64,000 nucleotides of DNA from Pseudomonas sp. GOM7. GTDB taxonomy: Bacteria > Pseudomonadota > Gammaproteobacteria > Pseudomonadales > Pseudomonadaceae. Location: NCBI RefSeq assembly GCF_026723825.1, contig NZ_CP113519.1, positions 2,728,001 to 2,792,000 on the forward strand, given 5' to 3'. A program made the position numbers and the translations under genes. Below the pieces are notes generated by a model, which did not search any database, was not told the DNA's origin, and saw nothing but the letters and a program-made list of their open reading frames with translations. Of this stretch, positions 25,224 through 64,000 are shown in pieces (within the stretch, counting starts at the first letter, position 1; each line of letters begins with the position of its first letter).

Positions 25224-27185
25224 TCAATCCCGCGCCAATGCGTTGATCGGGTTCAGGCGCGCCGCATTGCGTGCCGGCACGAAGCCGAACACGACGCCGA
25301 TCAGGGTCGAACACAGGAACGCAGTGATGATCGAGCCCAGCGAGAAGACCATCTGCCACTCTTTCACCACCAGCGAGAACACATAGCCGATCGCGAACGA
25401 CAAGCCGATACCGATCACCCCGCCCAGCAGGCAGACCATCACCGCCTCGACGAGGAACTGCTGGCGAATGTCCGAGGCCCGCGCGCCCACCGCCATGCGG
25501 ATACCGATCTCGCGGGTCCGCTCGGTCACCGACACCAGCATGATGTTCATCACGCCGATCCCGCCTACCACCAGCGAGATGATCGCGATCAGCGACAACA
25601 GCAGCGCCAGCGACTGGCTGGTCTTCTGCACCGTCTGCAGGATGGTGTCGAGGTTGTAGGTGAAGAAGTCCTTGGTGCCGTGGCGCTGCTCCAGCAACTT
25701 GGTGACCTTCTCCTCGACCAGCTTGCTGGGCTGGCCGTCCTTGACCCGCACGGTAATGCTGTCCAGGTAACGCTGGCCCAGCAGGCGCCCCGAGGCGGTT
25801 TCATAGGGCATCCACACGTTGAGGTTCTTGCTGGTGACGAACACGCTTTTCTTGTCTTCGGTCACGCCGATCACCGTGCATGGCAGGTTATCGACCAGAA
25901 TCACCTGGCCCAGCGGGTTAGTGCCTTTGGGGAACAGCCGATCTCGGGTGTTGTGGTCGATCACCACCACCTGGGCCTGGCGTCGGCTGTCCTGTGCAGT
26001 GAACCCTACCCCCTCGCCCAGCTTGATGCCGCGCACGCGGAAGTAGTTGTCGCCCACACCGTTCACCGTCGCGGTCAGATCCTGATTGCGGTAGCGCAGC
26101 AGCAGGTTGCGACCGACGTTGGGCGTGGCGCTGTCGATGTAGTACTCGTTCGCCAGCGCCGCCACGTCACCCAACGACAGGGTTTCGATCGATGCCGAGC
26201 GACTGTCGCCCCAGTCAGTGCCGGGAAACACTTCGATGGTGGTGCTGCCGATCGCCGCGATGTCGTTGAGTACATAACGCTTGGCACCCTCGCCGACGGC
26301 AACGATCGACACCACCGAGGTGATGCCGATGATGATCCCCAGCATGGTCAGCAAGGTACGCATGCGGTGGGCGATCAGTGCGATCCAGGCCATGCTGAAG
26401 GCTTCGCGGAACAGCTCCAGACGCGCGGTCAGCCGGCTGCTGCGCCGATTCTTGTCGGGCAGCGCCTGGGGCTGCGGGGCCTGGGCCTGGATCGGCTCGG
26501 GGTTGATGCGGTCGGCGACGATACGCCCGTCGCTGATCTCGATGATGCGCCGGGCATGCGCCGCGACCTTCTCATCGTGGGTGACCAGAATCACTGTGCG
26601 CCCGGCAGCATTGAGCTCCAGCAGGATATTCATCACTTCCCGGCCGCTGGCCGTGTCCAGGGCACCGGTCGGTTCGTCGGCAAGGATGATCTCGCCGCCG
26701 TTGATCAACGCCCGGGCGATGCTCACCCGCTGCTGCTGGCCACCCGACAGTTGATTGGGCCGATTGGCCAGGTGCCCGCCGAGCCCCAGGCGGTTGAGCA
26801 GTGCCTCGGCACGATCGGTACGTGCGGTCTCGCTCACCCCGGCATAGATTGCCGGCATCTCGACGTTGTTGACCGCACTGAGGTGGCCGAGCAGGTGGTA
26901 ACGCTGGAAGATGAAACCAAAATGCTCACGGCGCAGCGCCGCCAGCTCATCGTTGGCCAGGCTGTTAACCTCGCGGCCGCCCACCTTGTAGCTGCCCTCG
27001 TCGGCGCGATCCAGGCAGCCGAGCACGTTCATCAGGGTCGACTTGCCTGACCCGGAAGCGCCGACGATGGCCACCAGCTCACCGGGCTGCACCGTCAGGT
27101 CGATGTTGTCCAGGGCGATGAAGTCCTTGTCGCCACCGCTGAAGCGCCGTGTGACGCCACGCAGTTCCAGCAGCGGCTCGCTCAT
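25224..27185 (-). CDS. macB: MacB-type ABC exporter (ATPase fused to membrane domain)
   Basis: The product is 653 aa. The N-terminal ATPase has Walker A GASGSGKST (residues 42-50), signature LSGGQQQR (146-153) and Walker B IILADE (166-171). The C-terminal half has the MacB layout: one membrane helix near residue 285, a large periplasmic domain, and three helices from about residue 525 onward, ending in ARNAARLNPINALARD. With MacA and an outer-membrane factor it forms a periplasm-to-outside pump; in Pseudomonas lipopeptide loci this pair exports the product. It overlaps macA by 4 nt (ATGA). It is the last gene of the minus-strand unit that begins with the nine-module synthetase. Confidence 0.93.
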   Translation of the reverse strand: MSEPLLELRGVTRRFSGGDKDFIALDNIDLTVQPGELVAIVGASGSGKSTLMNVLGCLDRADEGSYKVGGREVNSLANDELAALRREHFGFIFQRYHLLGHLSAVNNVEMPAIYAGVSETARTDRAEALLNRLGLGGHLANRPNQLSGGQQQRVSIARALINGGEIILADEPTGALDTASGREVMNILLELNAAGRTVILVTHDEKVAAHARRIIEISDGRIVADRINPEPIQAQAPQPQALPDKNRRSSRLTARLELFREAFSMAWIALIAHRMRTLLTMLGIIIGITSVVSIVAVGEGAKRYVLNDIAAIGSTTIEVFPGTDWGDSRSASIETLSLGDVAALANEYYIDSATPNVGRNLLLRYRNQDLTATVNGVGDNYFRVRGIKLGEGVGFTAQDSRRQAQVVVIDHNTRDRLFPKGTNPLGQVILVDNLPCTVIGVTEDKKSVFVTSKNLNVWMPYETASGRLLGQRYLDSITVRVKDGQPSKLVEEKVTKLLEQRHGTKDFFTYNLDTILQTVQKTSQSLALLLSLIAIISLVVGGIGVMNIMLVSVTERTREIGIRMAVGARASDIRQQFLVEAVMVCLLGGVIGIGLSFAIGYVFSLVVKEWQMVFSLGSIITAFLCSTLIGVVFGFVPARNAARLNPINALARD

Positions 27186-28354
27186 GCGCCACCCCCTGCC
27201 GTGCTGGCGGTCGCGGTATCTGGCGTTGCCTCGCCGATCACCACCTGGTCACCCTCCTCCAGGCCCTGTTCGATCTGCACCCGCACATAGTTGTTGATGC
27301 CGGTGCGCACCTGGCGGGTCTGCGGCTTGCCCTGGGCATCGAGTACCCGGACTTCATAAAGGCCATCCTGGCCCTGCGCGCCCAGTGCCGCCACCGGCAC
27401 GCTGAGCACGTTGCGGGCCTTGTCGAGCACGATATGCACCTGCGCGGTCATCGAGATACGCAGGCGTTGCTCGGGGTTCGGAACGTCGAACAGCGCGTTG
27501 TAGAACACTGCAGTGTTCTGCCGCGAACTGCTGTTGGCCTGGGTTTCCAGGAAGTTCTGCGGCGCCGGTTCGATACCGCGCAGCGTGGCGTGATAGCGTT
27601 TGTCGGGCTCGCCCAGGATGGTGAAGTACACCTCCTGGCCCGGCTTGATGTGGATCACATCGGCCTCCGAGACCTGGGCTTTGACCGTCATGGTGCTAAG
27701 GTCGGCGAGCTTGAGCAGTACCGGCGCTAACTGCTGGGCGATCACGGTCTGGCCTTCCTGGGTGACGATGCCCACCACCGTACCGTCGATGGGCGCGTTG
27801 ATGCGTGTGTAGTCGAGGTTCACCTGGGCGGTTTCGATCTGGATCTTCGCATCCTGTAGCTGCGCATCCAGGACGCGCAGGTTGGCGCGCTGTACCTGGA
27901 ATTCGGATTTGGCAGCTTCGTAGTCTTTCCTCGACACCGCTTCAGTGGGCAGCAGCCGCTGCGCGCGCTCATAGTCCGCCTTGGCCATGGCCAGTTGTGC
28001 GCGCGTCGCCTCGCGCCTGGCCGCCAGTTCCTGGGCATTCACCTGCGCCTGGCGCAGCGAGTTGCGCAGCACCACCGGGTCGATCTCGGCCAGCCACTGG
28101 CCCTTCTTCACCTCATCGCCCAGCTTGACCTTGAGGCTTTTTAGCTGCCCGGAAACCTGGGCACCGACATCCACCTGCTTGACCCCCTGCAGAATGCCGG
28201 TGGCCAGCACCGAGTTCTCGATGTCACCTCGCTCCGCCCGTGCGGTCAGGTATTGCGGCGCGGTCTGTTCCGAACGCGTACTGGCATAGACCAGGCCGCC
28301 AATGACCAGCAAGGCGGTGAGGATGATGCTCTTTCGGTATTTGAACTTAGCCAT
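27182..28354 (-). CDS. macA: MacA-type periplasmic adaptor protein
   Basis: The product is 390 aa with a single N-terminal membrane anchor (KSIILTALLVIGGLVYA, about residues 8-24). It shows the adaptor-protein order of lipoyl half-motif (VLATGILQGVKQVDVGAQVSGQLKSL), alpha-helical hairpin (about residues 95-175), second lipoyl half (RINAPIDGTVVGI) and beta-barrel domain. It should connect MacB to the NodT-type channel encoded at 21827-23227. Its start lies 60 bp beyond the synthetase stop, and it overlaps macB by 4 nt. The spacer holds a GC-rich hairpin that could lower or separate its expression from the giant synthetase message. Confidence 0.93.
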   Translation of the reverse strand: MAKFKYRKSIILTALLVIGGLVYASTRSEQTAPQYLTARAERGDIENSVLATGILQGVKQVDVGAQVSGQLKSLKVKLGDEVKKGQWLAEIDPVVLRNSLRQAQVNAQELAARREATRAQLAMAKADYERAQRLLPTEAVSRKDYEAAKSEFQVQRANLRVLDAQLQDAKIQIETAQVNLDYTRINAPIDGTVVGIVTQEGQTVIAQQLAPVLLKLADLSTMTVKAQVSEADVIHIKPGQEVYFTILGEPDKRYHATLRGIEPAPQNFLETQANSSSRQNTAVFYNALFDVPNPEQRLRISMTAQVHIVLDKARNVLSVPVAALGAQGQDGLYEVRVLDAQGKPQTRQVRTGINNYVRVQIEQGLEEGDQVVIGEATPDTATASTAGGGA

Positions 28355-28380
28355 ATCGAACCATGCTTGTGTGAGAACGT

Positions 28381-28399
28381 GCCCGGCCGGCGGCCGGGC
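28381..28399 (-). promoter_or_regulatory. GC-rich hairpin between synthetase and macA
   Basis: GCCCGGCC and GGCCGGGC pair across a 3-nt loop, giving an 8-bp all-GC stem in the 60-bp spacer. No T-run follows in the direction of transcription, so readthrough is expected. It may act as an mRNA processing or 3'-end-protection structure. Confidence 0.4.
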
Positions 28400-28414
28400 C
28401 CAGGTAACAACGCC

Positions 28415-59161
<30,747 letters not shown>

Positions 59162-59248
59162 GGAAGTACCTGCGCTGTGAAAGTCCCTGGAAAATCGGCG
59201 GCATGCCCGATCAGTGGCGAAAAACTAAGGGATCGCCAGGGGGCTGTC

Positions 59249-59268
59249 TGTCACCGTAAGCCGGGACA
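59249..59268 (-). promoter_or_regulatory. syr-syp-box-like dyad c, promoter of the nine-module synthetase
   Basis: On the minus strand a 20-bp dyad TGTCCC-N8-GTGACA is followed by GACA and, 21 bp after the box, TAGTTT (59222-59227) as a -10-like element. The start codon is 60 bp further. The box, GACA extension and 21-bp spacing are the same as in box b before luxR1. This is the likely LuxR-dependent promoter of the synthetase-macA-macB unit. Confidence 0.68.
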
Positions 59269-59299
59269 AAAAAGCCACGCCGCAGGGGCGTGGCTTTTT
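59268..59299 (-). terminator. Strong intrinsic terminator between the two synthetase genes
   Basis: An 8-bp stem (GCCACGCC with GGCGTGGC, 59274-59281 and 59287-59294) closes a 5-nt loop and is flanked by six A's and five T's. In the direction of the synthetase genes the hairpin is followed by a run of six T's. It lies 24 bp after the upstream synthetase stop and abuts box c, so the two synthetases should be separate transcripts. The T-run on the other side makes it potentially bidirectional. Confidence 0.85.
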
Positions 59300-59322
59300 C
59301 TCGGATGCCGCAGCAGGCGGAA

Positions 59323-62300
59323 TCAGATGCGGCGTTTGCGTTGCAGCGCGGGGATGCGCGACGGCGGCACCTGCAAGCTCTGGCTGGGCCGCGTGGCCGC
59401 CGCCAGTGCGGCCAGGGTGGACTGGCCGAACAGCACCTGGATATCCACCTCCAGGCCCTGGCGTTCAAGCCGTTCCACCAGCGTCACCGCCAGCAGCGAA
59501 TGCCCACCCAGTTCAAAGAAGTGGTCATGGCGGCCGACCTGTTCAAGGTTCAACAGCTCTTTCCACAGCTCCGCCAGCAGCGTCTCGGTTCCCGCTTGCG
59601 GCGCCTCGTAGCTGCGGCTTGGGTAAGCCGTGGCGTCCGGCGCGGGCAACGCCTTGCGGTCGAGCTTGCCATTGGGGGTCAACGGGAGGCTGGCCAGTTG
59701 CACATAGGCCGCAGGCACCATGTACTGTGGCAACTGCCCGTGCAGATACGCGCGCAGTGCCTCTGGCTGCAGGGGCTGCTCGGCACGCAGATAGGCCACC
59801 AGACGCAGGTCGCCTGGCGCATCCTCGCGGGCCATCACCGCCACATCCATCACCCCGGGGTGCTGCGCCAGACACGCCTCGATTTCGCCCAGCTCGATAC
59901 GGAAACCACGGATCTTCACCTGGTCGTCGTTACGCCCCAGGTACTCCAGGTTGCCGTCCGCCAACCAGCGCGCCAGGTCGCCGGTTCGGTACATGCGCGC
60001 GCCCGGCTCGCGGCTGAATGGGTCAGCGAGGAAGCGTTCGGCGGTGAGATCGTCGCGGTTCAGGTAGCCACGGGCGACACCGGCACCGCCAATGTACAAC
60101 TCGCCGGCCACGCCCAAAGGCACCGGCTGACGGTGCTCGTCGAGCAGGTAGAACTGGGTATTGCCCACCGGCTTGCCGATATGCGGCACGAAGCCGTTGG
60201 CACGATCCATGGCCACCCAACTGGAATAGGTGGTGGTTTCCGACGGGCCATAGAGGTTGCACAGGCGCTGCACTGAGGTTTCGGCGAAGAGCTTGTCGAC
60301 CAGCGAGCCTTTCAAGGCCTCGCCGGCGACGTTGACGGTATGCACGCCTTCGTTCAGGCCACCGGATTCCAGTAGTGCTTTAAGTGCGGACGGTACGGTA
60401 TTGATCAGGCTGACATTGGCTTCCCTGGCAGCCAGGGCGTTTTCCACCACATGCACGCAGCCCCCGGTGGTCAACGGCGCAAAGCACTCGTACACCGCCA
60501 GGTCGAAGTTCAGCGAGGTGGAAAACAGCGTGTTCTGCAGCACTTCAGGCTCGAAGGCCTGTTGCGCCCAGGTGAGGAAGTTGACCGTGTTGCGATGCTC
60601 GATCATCACCCCTTTCGGCAACCCGGTGGAGCCGGAGGTGTAGATCAGGTACGCCAGGTTGGACGAGGTCAGGCTTGGCACCACCGGGTTGCCCTGTACC
60701 TCGCAGATCCAGTCGAAGCTATCCAGATTTACCACCGATCGGTCGCCAAGCAGCGCCAGGGTGGCGTCCTGGCCAATCACCGCCGCTGGTTCGCTGTCTT
60801 GCAGCATGTAGGCGATACGTTCAGCCGGGTAATTGGGATCCAGCGGCACATAGGCACCGCCGGCCTTGAGCACGGCGAGCATGGCCAGCAGCATCGGCGC
60901 ACCGCGTTGCAGGCAGATACCCACCCGCGCATCGGGCACTACACCCTGGGCGATCAGATGCTGCGCCAGCCGGTTGGCACGTTCGTTGAGCTGCGCATAG
61001 GTCAGCACCAGGCCGCCATGCGCCACGGCTTGGGCCACTGGCGTACGCGCCGCCTGCGCCTCGAACAGCCCGTGAAGGGTCTGCTCCTGCGGCCAGGGCA
61101 TGGCGCTGGCGTTGAAGCTGTTGAGCTGCTCAAGTTCAGCGGCGCCTGGCAGCGCCACGCTGTCCAGGGCACGTTCTGGCTCGGCGACCATCGCACGCAG
61201 AACGCGTTCCAGATAATCCCGATGACGCTCGGCGGTAGCGGGCAGGAACAGCGCCGTAGCGTATTCCAGGCTGCCCTGCAGGCAACCGTCGAACTCGCCC
61301 AGCTCAAGGGTCAGGTCAAACTTGGCAGTTCCGGTCGGTGCCGGCAGGTTGCTCAGGCGCAGCTCACCCAGTGCCAACTCGCCAGGCGCCTGGTTCTGCC
61401 AGGCCAGCATGACCTGGAACAGCGGGCTGTAGGCCAGGCTGCGCAATGGCTTGACGCGCTCCACCACATGCTCGAACGGCACCGCCTGGCGGGCCTGGGC
61501 CTCCAGGCTCAGAGTGCGTACCTGTTGCAGCAGCGTGACACTGTCGACACCGTCTTCGAGCCTGACGGGCAGCGCCAGGGTGTTGGCGAACAGGCCGATC
61601 ACGCCCTCCACCTGCTCGCTGGCACGGTTGGCGACCGGGGAGCCGATCACCACCTGGCGCTGGTCGGCCAGGCGTCCCAGCACCACCGCCCAGGCCGCCA
61701 GCACGGTCATGTACAGGGTGGCGCCATGACGCTGGCTGAAGGCCTTGAGCTGCGTGGTCAAGGCCGAATCCAGGCACACCGCCAGGCGTGCCCCGGCATA
61801 GCTCTGGGTGGCCGGTCGCGGCAGGTCGGTGGGTAGGCTGAGCAGCGTCGGCGCTTGGCTCAGGGTGTCTTGCCACCACTGCACCTGGGCCTGCCAGGCA
61901 TCGCTTTGCAGCAGACGCTGCTGCCAAACGGCGTAGTCGGCGTATTGCACCGGCAGCGCTGGCAGCGGGTCAGCCTGGTTCTGGCTGAACGCCTGGTAGA
62001 GCGCGCTCAGTTCCTGAGTCAGGATGCCCATCGACACGCCGTCGGCAATCAGGTGATGCAGGGTGACCAGCAGCACGTGCTGGCGCTCTTCCAGGCGCAC
62101 CAGGCAGGCACGCAGCAGCGGCCCGTTTGCCAGGTCGAAGGGGCTGCAGGCGTATTCCTCGCCGAGCGCGGCCAGCGCCGCCTGGCTGTCGGTGCGACCG
62201 CTCCAGTCGAGCTGGCGCAGGGCAAAGCCGCCCGGCGCCGACACGATGTGCTGCCGGCCCTGGTCGCGGAAAACGGTGCGCAGCACCTCATGGCGCTCGA

Positions 62301-64000
62301 CGATACGCAGCAGCGCACGCTCCAGCGCCGGCGTGTCCAGCACGCCTTCCAGGCGCAGCGCAACCGGCAGGTGGTAGGCCGCACTGGCCCCCTCCAGCCG
62401 GGCCAGGAACAGCAGGCGTTGCTGGGCGAAGGTCAGCGGTGCCTGGCCCTGATGCCCGGCGGGGATGATCACCGGCGTCGCCACGCCATGCAGCGGCTCT
62501 AGCTGACGAGCCATGGCCTTGAGCGTGGGCTGCTCGAACAGCGCGCGCAGGCTCAGTTCCTGCCCCAGTTGCTCGCGGATCCGGGCCAACAAGCGCATGG
62601 CCAGCAGCGAGTGCCCGCCCAGGGCGAAGAAGTCATGCTCGCGACCGACCTGCGGCACCTGCAGCAGTGACGCCCACAGCTCCGCCAGGCGGGTTTCCAG
62701 CTCGCCCTGCGGGGCCACGTAATCGGCCACCGCGTCTACCTCCGGCAGCGGCAAGGCGTTGCGATCAAGCTTGCCGTTGGGGGTCAGCGGCAGGCTGTCC
62801 AGGTGCATGAAGCGTGTTGGCAGCATGAAGGCTGGCAGCGCCCGGCTCAGCGTATCGCGCAGCGAGGCCTCGGCCAGTGGCTGGCCGGTGTACCAGGCCA
62901 CCAGTTGCAGATCGCCTGCGGCATCGGGGCGTGCGCCGACCACGGCCTGGCGCACTTGCGGCAAGCCGGCGAGCTGGGCTTCCACTTCGCCCAGCTCGAT
63001 ACGGTGACCACGGATCTTCACCTGGAAGTCGTTGCGACCGAGGAACTCCAGGCTGGCGTCGCTGCGGTAGCGCGCCAGGTCACCGGTGCGGTACATCCGT
63101 GCGCCTGGTACGAAGGGATCGTTCAGGAAACGCTCGGCGCTCAGTGCCGCACGGTTCAGATAACCGCGCGCCACCCCGTCGCCACCGATGTACAGCTCGC
63201 CCACCCCGCCCTCCGGCACCGGTTGCTGTTGCTCATCCAGCACGTAGAAGCGCGTATTGGCCAGTGGCCGCCCGATGCTTACCGTGGCGCCCTCGAAGGC
63301 AGCGTCGAGCACCTCACCGGCCGACGACCAGATGGTGGTTTCGGTCGGGCCATAGACGTTCCATAGCGCCGCCACCCTGGGTCGCAGGCGCTGCGCCAGT
63401 TCGCTCGGCAGTGCTTCGCCGCCGCACAGCGCCTTGAGCCCTGGCGCACCGGCCCAGCCGCTGTCCAGCAGCATGCGCCAGGTGGCCGGGGTGGCCTGCA
63501 TGAGTGTCGCTTCGCTGTGCTCGATGGCGGCGGCCAGGCGCTGGGCGTCCTGCGCCTGTTCACGCGCCAGCAGCACGCAGCAGGCGCCGCGAATAAGCGG
63601 CAGGTACAGCTCCAGGCCGGCGATGTCGAAGCCCAGGGTGGTCAGCGCCAGCAGGCGGTCGTGGGCCTGCAGGTCGGTCAGTTCGGCCATCGCCCACAAT
63701 AGGTTGACCAGGCCGCGCTGCTCGACCATCACGCCCTTGGGCTGGCCGGTGGAACCGGAGGTGTAGATCACGTAGGCCAGGTGCTCCGGCGCCCGTTCGC
63801 AAACTGGCGGGGTGTCGGGCTGGTGCTGCCTGGCCGCGTCGTCGGCCAGGGCGATCAGCGGGATGCCCTCGGCGGTTAGCGGGCCTGCCGTGCCGTCCAG
63901 GGTCAGCAGTGCCACCGGCGCGCTGTCCTGCAGCATGTAGTCCAGACGTTCGGCCGGATAGGCCGGGTCCAGCGGTACGTAGCAGCCGCCGGCCTTGAGG
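59323..64000 (-). CDS. Upstream lipopeptide synthetase, C-terminal part (Gly and Ala modules); 5' end outside window
   Basis: The frame runs off the right edge inside an A domain (LKAGGCYVPLD). Visible order: A (partial), T (FFALGGHSLLA), LCL-type C domain (LTFAQQRLLFL; HHLIADGVS), A, T, then a short tail. The first A domain (about 62700-64000) reads DILQLGVIWK, a Gly-type code (reference DILQLGLIWK). The second reads DLYNNALTYK, an Ala code. The protein ends in a carrier domain with no thioesterase, followed by the tail PALQRKRRI, so the chain must pass to another enzyme. The acidic TubC-type docking domain of the nine-module synthetase is the obvious acceptor, and that enzyme's first dual C domain will epimerise the Ala. 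Read with the fuscopeptin structure, these are residues 9 and 10 of a 19-mer, leaving eight residues to be encoded to the right. Confidence 0.93.
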   Translation of the reverse strand, partial: LKAGGCYVPLDPAYPAERLDYMLQDSAPVALLTLDGTAGPLTAEGIPLIALADDAARQHQPDTPPVCERAPEHLAYVIYTSGSTGQPKGVMVEQRGLVNLLWAMAELTDLQAHDRLLALTTLGFDIAGLELYLPLIRGACCVLLAREQAQDAQRLAAAIEHSEATLMQATPATWRMLLDSGWAGAPGLKALCGGEALPSELAQRLRPRVAALWNVYGPTETTIWSSAGEVLDAAFEGATVSIGRPLANTRFYVLDEQQQPVPEGGVGELYIGGDGVARGYLNRAALSAERFLNDPFVPGARMYRTGDLARYRSDASLEFLGRNDFQVKIRGHRIELGEVEAQLAGLPQVRQAVVGARPDAAGDLQLVAWYTGQPLAEASLRDTLSRALPAFMLPTRFMHLDSLPLTPNGKLDRNALPLPEVDAVADYVAPQGELETRLAELWASLLQVPQVGREHDFFALGGHSLLAMRLLARIREQLGQELSLRALFEQPTLKAMARQLEPLHGVATPVIIPAGHQGQAPLTFAQQRLLFLARLEGASAAYHLPVALRLEGVLDTPALERALLRIVERHEVLRTVFRDQGRQHIVSAPGGFALRQLDWSGRTDSQAALAALGEEYACSPFDLANGPLLRACLVRLEERQHVLLVTLHHLIADGVSMGILTQELSALYQAFSQNQADPLPALPVQYADYAVWQQRLLQSDAWQAQVQWWQDTLSQAPTLLSLPTDLPRPATQSYAGARLAVCLDSALTTQLKAFSQRHGATLYMTVLAAWAVVLGRLADQRQVVIGSPVANRASEQVEGVIGLFANTLALPVRLEDGVDSVTLLQQVRTLSLEAQARQAVPFEHVVERVKPLRSLAYSPLFQVMLAWQNQAPGELALGELRLSNLPAPTGTAKFDLTLELGEFDGCLQGSLEYATALFLPATAERHRDYLERVLRAMVAEPERALDSVALPGAAELEQLNSFNASAMPWPQEQTLHGLFEAQAARTPVAQAVAHGGLVLTYAQLNERANRLAQHLIAQGVVPDARVGICLQRGAPMLLAMLAVLKAGGAYVPLDPNYPAERIAYMLQDSEPAAVIGQDATLALLGDRSVVNLDSFDWICEVQGNPVVPSLTSSNLAYLIYTSGSTGLPKGVMIEHRNTVNFLTWAQQAFEPEVLQNTLFSTSLNFDLAVYECFAPLTTGGCVHVVENALAAREANVSLINTVPSALKALLESGGLNEGVHTVNVAGEALKGSLVDKLFAETSVQRLCNLYGPSETTTYSSWVAMDRANGFVPHIGKPVGNTQFYLLDEHRQPVPLGVAGELYIGGAGVARGYLNRDDLTAERFLADPFSREPGARMYRTGDLARWLADGNLEYLGRNDDQVKIRGFRIELGEIEACLAQHPGVMDVAVMAREDAPGDLRLVAYLRAEQPLQPEALRAYLHGQLPQYMVPAAYVQLASLPLTPNGKLDRKALPAPDATAYPSRSYEAPQAGTETLLAELWKELLNLEQVGRHDHFFELGGHSLLAVTLVERLERQGLEVDIQVLFGQSTLAALAAATRPSQSLQVPPSRIPALQRKRRI
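60623..60870. repeat. 248-bp identical block, upstream-synthetase copy
   Basis: Partner of 53814-54061 located in a different gene. It covers the Ala A domain around the A2-A3 core region. Confidence 0.85.

Overview
The window looks like a plant-associated Pseudomonas of the fluorescens, corrugata, asplenii or cichorii type. The evidence is high GC, REP-like palindromes, a giant lipopeptide synthetase with dual condensation/epimerisation domains and tandem thioesterases, a MacAB exporter, two SyrF/NunF-like LuxR regulators, and boxes resembling the syr-syp box of P. syringae.

Region 1 (2-20134, all + strand) is one tight operon of thirteen visible genes, many with 4-8 nt start/stop overlaps, entering from beyond the left edge. 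It encodes an IgA-peptidase-M64-like protein that has lost its HExxH zinc site and carries a propeller-like tail, a small beta-sandwich protein, an unknown 206-aa protein, a complete small type II fatty-acid cassette (FabZ-like dehydratase, FabF-like ketosynthase, FabG-like reductase, ACP), a ComEC-type metallo-beta-lactamase protein, a 1513-aa DUF6603-like beta-rich giant, and four large proteins of unknown function. None of the complete proteins has a visible Sec signal. This is the best candidate for an undescribed system.

Region 2 (20135-25223) is a regulatory and mobile-element-scarred junction. It holds a GreA/Rnk-like gene remnant, IS-like relics, two divergent syr-syp-like boxes, luxR1 with a NodT/OprM-type outer-membrane factor, an IS5-type transposase relic, a 21-bp-period repeat array in AT-rich DNA, a second luxR, and a hairpin plus REP-like sequence where it converges on macB.

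Region 3 (25224-64000, all - strand) is the lipopeptide locus. It reads right to left: the end of an upstream synthetase (Gly, Ala modules), a strong terminator, a syr-syp-like box, a 10,248-aa nine-module synthetase with two thioesterases, then macA and macB. Specificity codes read by eye and condensation-domain types predict the tail Gly, D-Ala, D-Val, D-Ala, D-Val, Dhb, D-allo-Thr, L-Ala, L-Dab, D-Ser, aliphatic/aromatic. This matches fuscopeptin residues 9-17 in identity and configuration, with Ser in place of Dab at position 18. The LuxR proteins probably act on the boxes to turn on both the exporter/outer-membrane genes and the synthetases.
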